Shown piece after piece: positions 33,539-36,067 of a stretch of 36,067 nucleotides of DNA. Under the pieces are notes generated by a model that was not told the origin of the DNA, searched no databases, and worked only from the letters and a program-made list of their open reading frames with translations. The translations under genes were made by a program, and so were the position numbers. Where the stretch lies: positions 1 through 36,067 of the forward strand of contig NZ_JAHHPP010000293.1 in the NCBI RefSeq assembly GCF_024606265.1, in the 5' to 3' direction. Origin of the DNA: Endozoicomonas sp. SESOKO1. GTDB taxonomy: Bacteria; Pseudomonadota; Gammaproteobacteria; Pseudomonadales; Endozoicomonadaceae. Position 1 is the stretch's first letter, and each line of letters starts with the position of its first letter.

Positions 33539-35926
33539 TTGAACAGTTCATCTTTACCAGAGTTTGTAGTGGACTTGAATGCTCTGGGCAATAGTGATGT
33601 AAAGCGGGTTGGTGGCAAGAACGCCTCGCTGGGGGAGATGCTCAGCCATCTTGGCAGGGCAGGGGTTAGCGTACCCGGTGGTTTTGCCACCACGGCAGAG
33701 GCCTACCGGGACTTTCTGGATGGCTCAGGGTTGTATGATCGCATTCATGCATTGCTGGATGAACTGGATATTGATGACCTTCAGCAGCTCACCGGGGCGG
33801 GTGCCAAAATTCGCCAATGGATTATGGATGAGCCATTTCGGCCTGAATTTGAACAGGCCATTATCAACAGCTATCGTGAACTCTGCGGTAAACATGACGA
33901 CCTGGCGGTAGCAGTGCGATCCTCGGCAACAGCGGAAGACTTGCCTGATGCTTCCTTTGCCGGACAGCAGGAGACCTTTCTGAATATTCGTGGCGCACAG
34001 AATGTGCTGCAAGCGGTTCGCGAAGTCTTTGCCTCTCTCTTCAATGACCGCGCAATTTCATACCGTGAACATCAGGGCTTTGACCATCGGGATGTGGCAT
34101 TGTCAGCTGGAATTCAGCGGATGGTTCGCAGTGAAACGGGGTCTGCTGGTGTGATGTTTACCCTGGATACCGAGTCAGGTTTCCGCGATGCCGTATTTAT
34201 AACCTCCTCCTGGGGCTTGGGAGAGACGATCGTTCAGGGTGCGGTGAATCCGGATGAGTTTTATGTGTACAAGCCCGCACTTGAAGCCGGGCGCTCTGCC
34301 ATTCTCAGGCGGAATATGGGGAGCAAGGCGATTCAGATGGTTTACGGTGATGCCGGAGAGACCGGAAGGTCCGTGCAAACCGTGGATGTTGATCTTGAGA
34401 AACGTCAGCAGTTCTCCATCAGTGATGCCGATGTGCTGGAACTGGCCCGTCAGGCCATGGCCATTGAAGCCCATTATGGTTGCCCCATGGATATTGAGTG
34501 GGCCAGGGATGGCGATGACCAGCGGCTTTATGTGGTTCAGGCCCGGCCTGAGACAGTACAAAGCCGAACTGAATCCAGGACGCTGGAACGTTATCGCCTG
34601 TTGCAGCAGGGTAATGTCCTTGCCGAAGGTCGCAGTATTGGCCAGCGCATTGGTCAGGGACGGGTCTGCCTGGTGGATGACCTGATGGATATGGACCGGG
34701 TTCGCGATGGCGATGTGCTGGTGACGGATATGACCGATCCGGACTGGGAACCCGTTATGAAACGGGCCTCAGCCATTGTTACCAACCGGGGTGGGCGTAC
34801 CTGTCATGCCGCCATTATTGCCAGAGAGCTGGGGATTCCAGCGGTGGTCGGGTGTGGTGATGCAACCGACCGGCTGAAAGATGGTCAGGTGGTTACCGTT
34901 TCCTGTGCACAAGGGGATACCGGCTTTATTTATGAGGGCGAGTTACCGTTTGAGCACCAGAAGAAAGATCTGGATCAGATGCCTGAGTTGCCATTCAGGA
35001 TCATGATGAATGTGGGTAATCCTGACCGGGCCTTCAGTTTCTCCCGATTGCCCAATGCAGGTGTGGGTCTTGCCCGACTGGAATTTATCATCAACAAGAT
35101 GATTGGTGTTCATCCCAAGGCTTTGCTGGATTATCGAAAAAATCCGGGCAAAGTCCCCGGTGCCGTGAAACAGCAGATTGATGAGCGAATGGCAGGCTAT
35201 GGCGATCCTGTGGATTTTTACGTCGAGAAACTGGTTGAAGGTGTTGCTTCCATTGCGGCCGCCTTTGCCCCGGAAAAGGTGATTGTCCGACTCTCAGACT
35301 TCAAGTCTAACGAATATGCCAACCTGATCGGCGGCAAAATCCATGAGCCTGATGAAGAGAATCCGATGCTGGGCTTTCGTGGCGCTTCCCGTTATATCTC
35401 GGAATCCTTCAGGGATTGTTTTGAGTTGGAATGCCGGGCCATGAAGCGGGTCAGGGATGAGTTTGGCCTGGACAATGTTGAACTGATGGTGCCATTCGTC
35501 AGAACGCCGGATGAAGCTCATCAGGTTATCAACATTATGTCTGACTTTGGACTTCGCCGTGGTGAACATGGTCTGAAGATCATTATGATGTGCGAACTGC
35601 CATCCAATGCACTGCTGGCTGATGAGTTCCTGAAATATTTTGATGGCTTCTCCATTGGCTCCAACGATATGACTCAGCTGGCACTGGGACTTGATCGGGA
35701 TTCCGGCTTGATTGCCCATCTTTTTGATGAGCGTAATGCCGCCGTTAAGCAGCTGTTGTCCATGGCGATTCAGGCCTGTCGCCGACACGGTAAATACATC
35801 GGTATCTGTGGCCAGGGTCCCAGTGACCATCCGGATTTTGCCCGCTGGCTCATGGAGGAGAGCATTGATACCGTTTCCCTGAACCCGGACTCTGTCCTGG
35901 AGACCTGGCTCTATCTGGCGGAATGA
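33539..35926 (+). CDS. ppsA: Phosphoenolpyruvate synthase PpsA
   Basis: PpsA makes PEP from pyruvate and ATP, releasing AMP and Pi, which opens gluconeogenesis from three-carbon acids such as the pyruvate made by the prp pathway. From TTG 33539 the protein has 795 residues, close to the 792 of E. coli, and begins [18 protein letters not shown]. The N-terminal ATP-grasp domain has [33 protein letters not shown] and [15 protein letters not shown]. The swivelling phosphohistidine domain has [21 protein letters not shown] with His423, preceded by the Thr that PpsR would modify. The C-terminal TIM barrel has [15 protein letters not shown] and GICGQGPSD with Cys757. AGGAG six bases before this TTG favours it over a TTG eight codons upstream. 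After the stop, 141 bases to the window end show no gene. Confidence 0.97.
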   Translation: MNSSSLPEFVVDLNALGNSDVKRVGGKNASLGEMLSHLGRAGVSVPGGFATTAEAYRDFLDGSGLYDRIHALLDELDIDDLQQLTGAGAKIRQWIMDEPFRPEFEQAIINSYRELCGKHDDLAVAVRSSATAEDLPDASFAGQQETFLNIRGAQNVLQAVREVFASLFNDRAISYREHQGFDHRDVALSAGIQRMVRSETGSAGVMFTLDTESGFRDAVFITSSWGLGETIVQGAVNPDEFYVYKPALEAGRSAILRRNMGSKAIQMVYGDAGETGRSVQTVDVDLEKRQQFSISDADVLELARQAMAIEAHYGCPMDIEWARDGDDQRLYVVQARPETVQSRTESRTLERYRLLQQGNVLAEGRSIGQRIGQGRVCLVDDLMDMDRVRDGDVLVTDMTDPDWEPVMKRASAIVTNRGGRTCHAAIIARELGIPAVVGCGDATDRLKDGQVVTVSCAQGDTGFIYEGELPFEHQKKDLDQMPELPFRIMMNVGNPDRAFSFSRLPNAGVGLARLEFIINKMIGVHPKALLDYRKNPGKVPGAVKQQIDERMAGYGDPVDFYVEKLVEGVASIAAAFAPEKVIVRLSDFKSNEYANLIGGKIHEPDEENPMLGFRGASRYISESFRDCFELECRAMKRVRDEFGLDNVELMVPFVRTPDEAHQVINIMSDFGLRRGEHGLKIIMMCELPSNALLADEFLKYFDGFSIGSNDMTQLALGLDRDSGLIAHLFDERNAAVKQLLSMAIQACRRHGKYIGICGQGPSDHPDFARWLMEESIDTVSLNPDSVLETWLYLAE

Positions 35927-36067
35927 TTCTGTCAGGGGCTGTTCAAAGGTTGTCTTGAAAGGCAGTCAGGAATCTTCCAGAGAAGTACGGTGTCACCTTT
36001 GGGTCCCCCTCTGGGATTATTTCTGCAATGGATTATTAAATGATCACCATCGGGGCTAAAATCAGCT

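Overview
This window looks like chromosomal DNA of a marine gammaproteobacterium. The core proteins (FtsK, LolA, RarA, SerS, CysG, CysB, NfuA, GreB, PpsR/PpsA, and a 2-methylcitrate cluster with AcnD/PrpF) are of the type found in Oceanospirillales and Pseudomonas. They are interspersed with large, lower-GC orphan genes of the kind seen in host-associated Endozoicomonas-like bacteria. The genus is an inference from memory; no search was possible.

Layout. 1-11.4 kb: a conserved housekeeping cluster ftsK-lolA-rarA-crcB-serS...cysG on the plus strand, interrupted between serS and cysG by two minus-strand genes (a BadF/BadG-type sugar kinase and a MATE efflux pump). 11.4-15.5 kb: a minus-strand orphan with an ADP-ribosyltransferase-like core, an SDR epimerase-like gene, then nfuA, greB and a small cysteine-containing orphan on the plus strand. 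15.5-20 kb: a DAHP synthase, a TauE/SafE permease divergent from cysB, a small thioredoxin-fold protein and a lipoprotein hydrolase. 19.9-21.4 kb: pabB on the minus strand. 21.4-23.25 kb: a large imperfect inverted duplication carrying two convergent paralogous single-pass membrane proteins. Its right arm runs into the start of prpB and its left arm ends in a matching broken prpB start just upstream of pabB. 23.2-29.1 kb: prpB-prpC-acnD-prpF (2-methylcitrate cycle, propionate use). 29.1-32.3 kb: a 1058-residue orphan on the minus strand. 32.4-35.9 kb: divergent ppsR and ppsA.

How the genes work together. The prp genes turn propionyl-CoA and oxaloacetate into pyruvate and succinate, and PpsA (controlled by PpsR) can lift pyruvate to PEP for gluconeogenesis; PEP is also a substrate of the DAHP synthase, whose pathway product chorismate feeds PabB. 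CysB, the TauE/SafE permease, CysG (siroheme for sulfite/nitrite reductase) and NfuA touch sulfur and Fe-S metabolism.

The most unusual parts are the inverted duplication, whose non-coding leader is visibly more conserved between arms than the proteins it precedes and contains one compensatory base change; the ADP-ribosyltransferase-like orphan whose start lies in a perfect 11-bp inverted repeat; and the 1058-residue orphan whose Shine-Dalgarno lies in a perfect 12-bp stem. No tRNA, rRNA, CRISPR array or transposase gene was seen.
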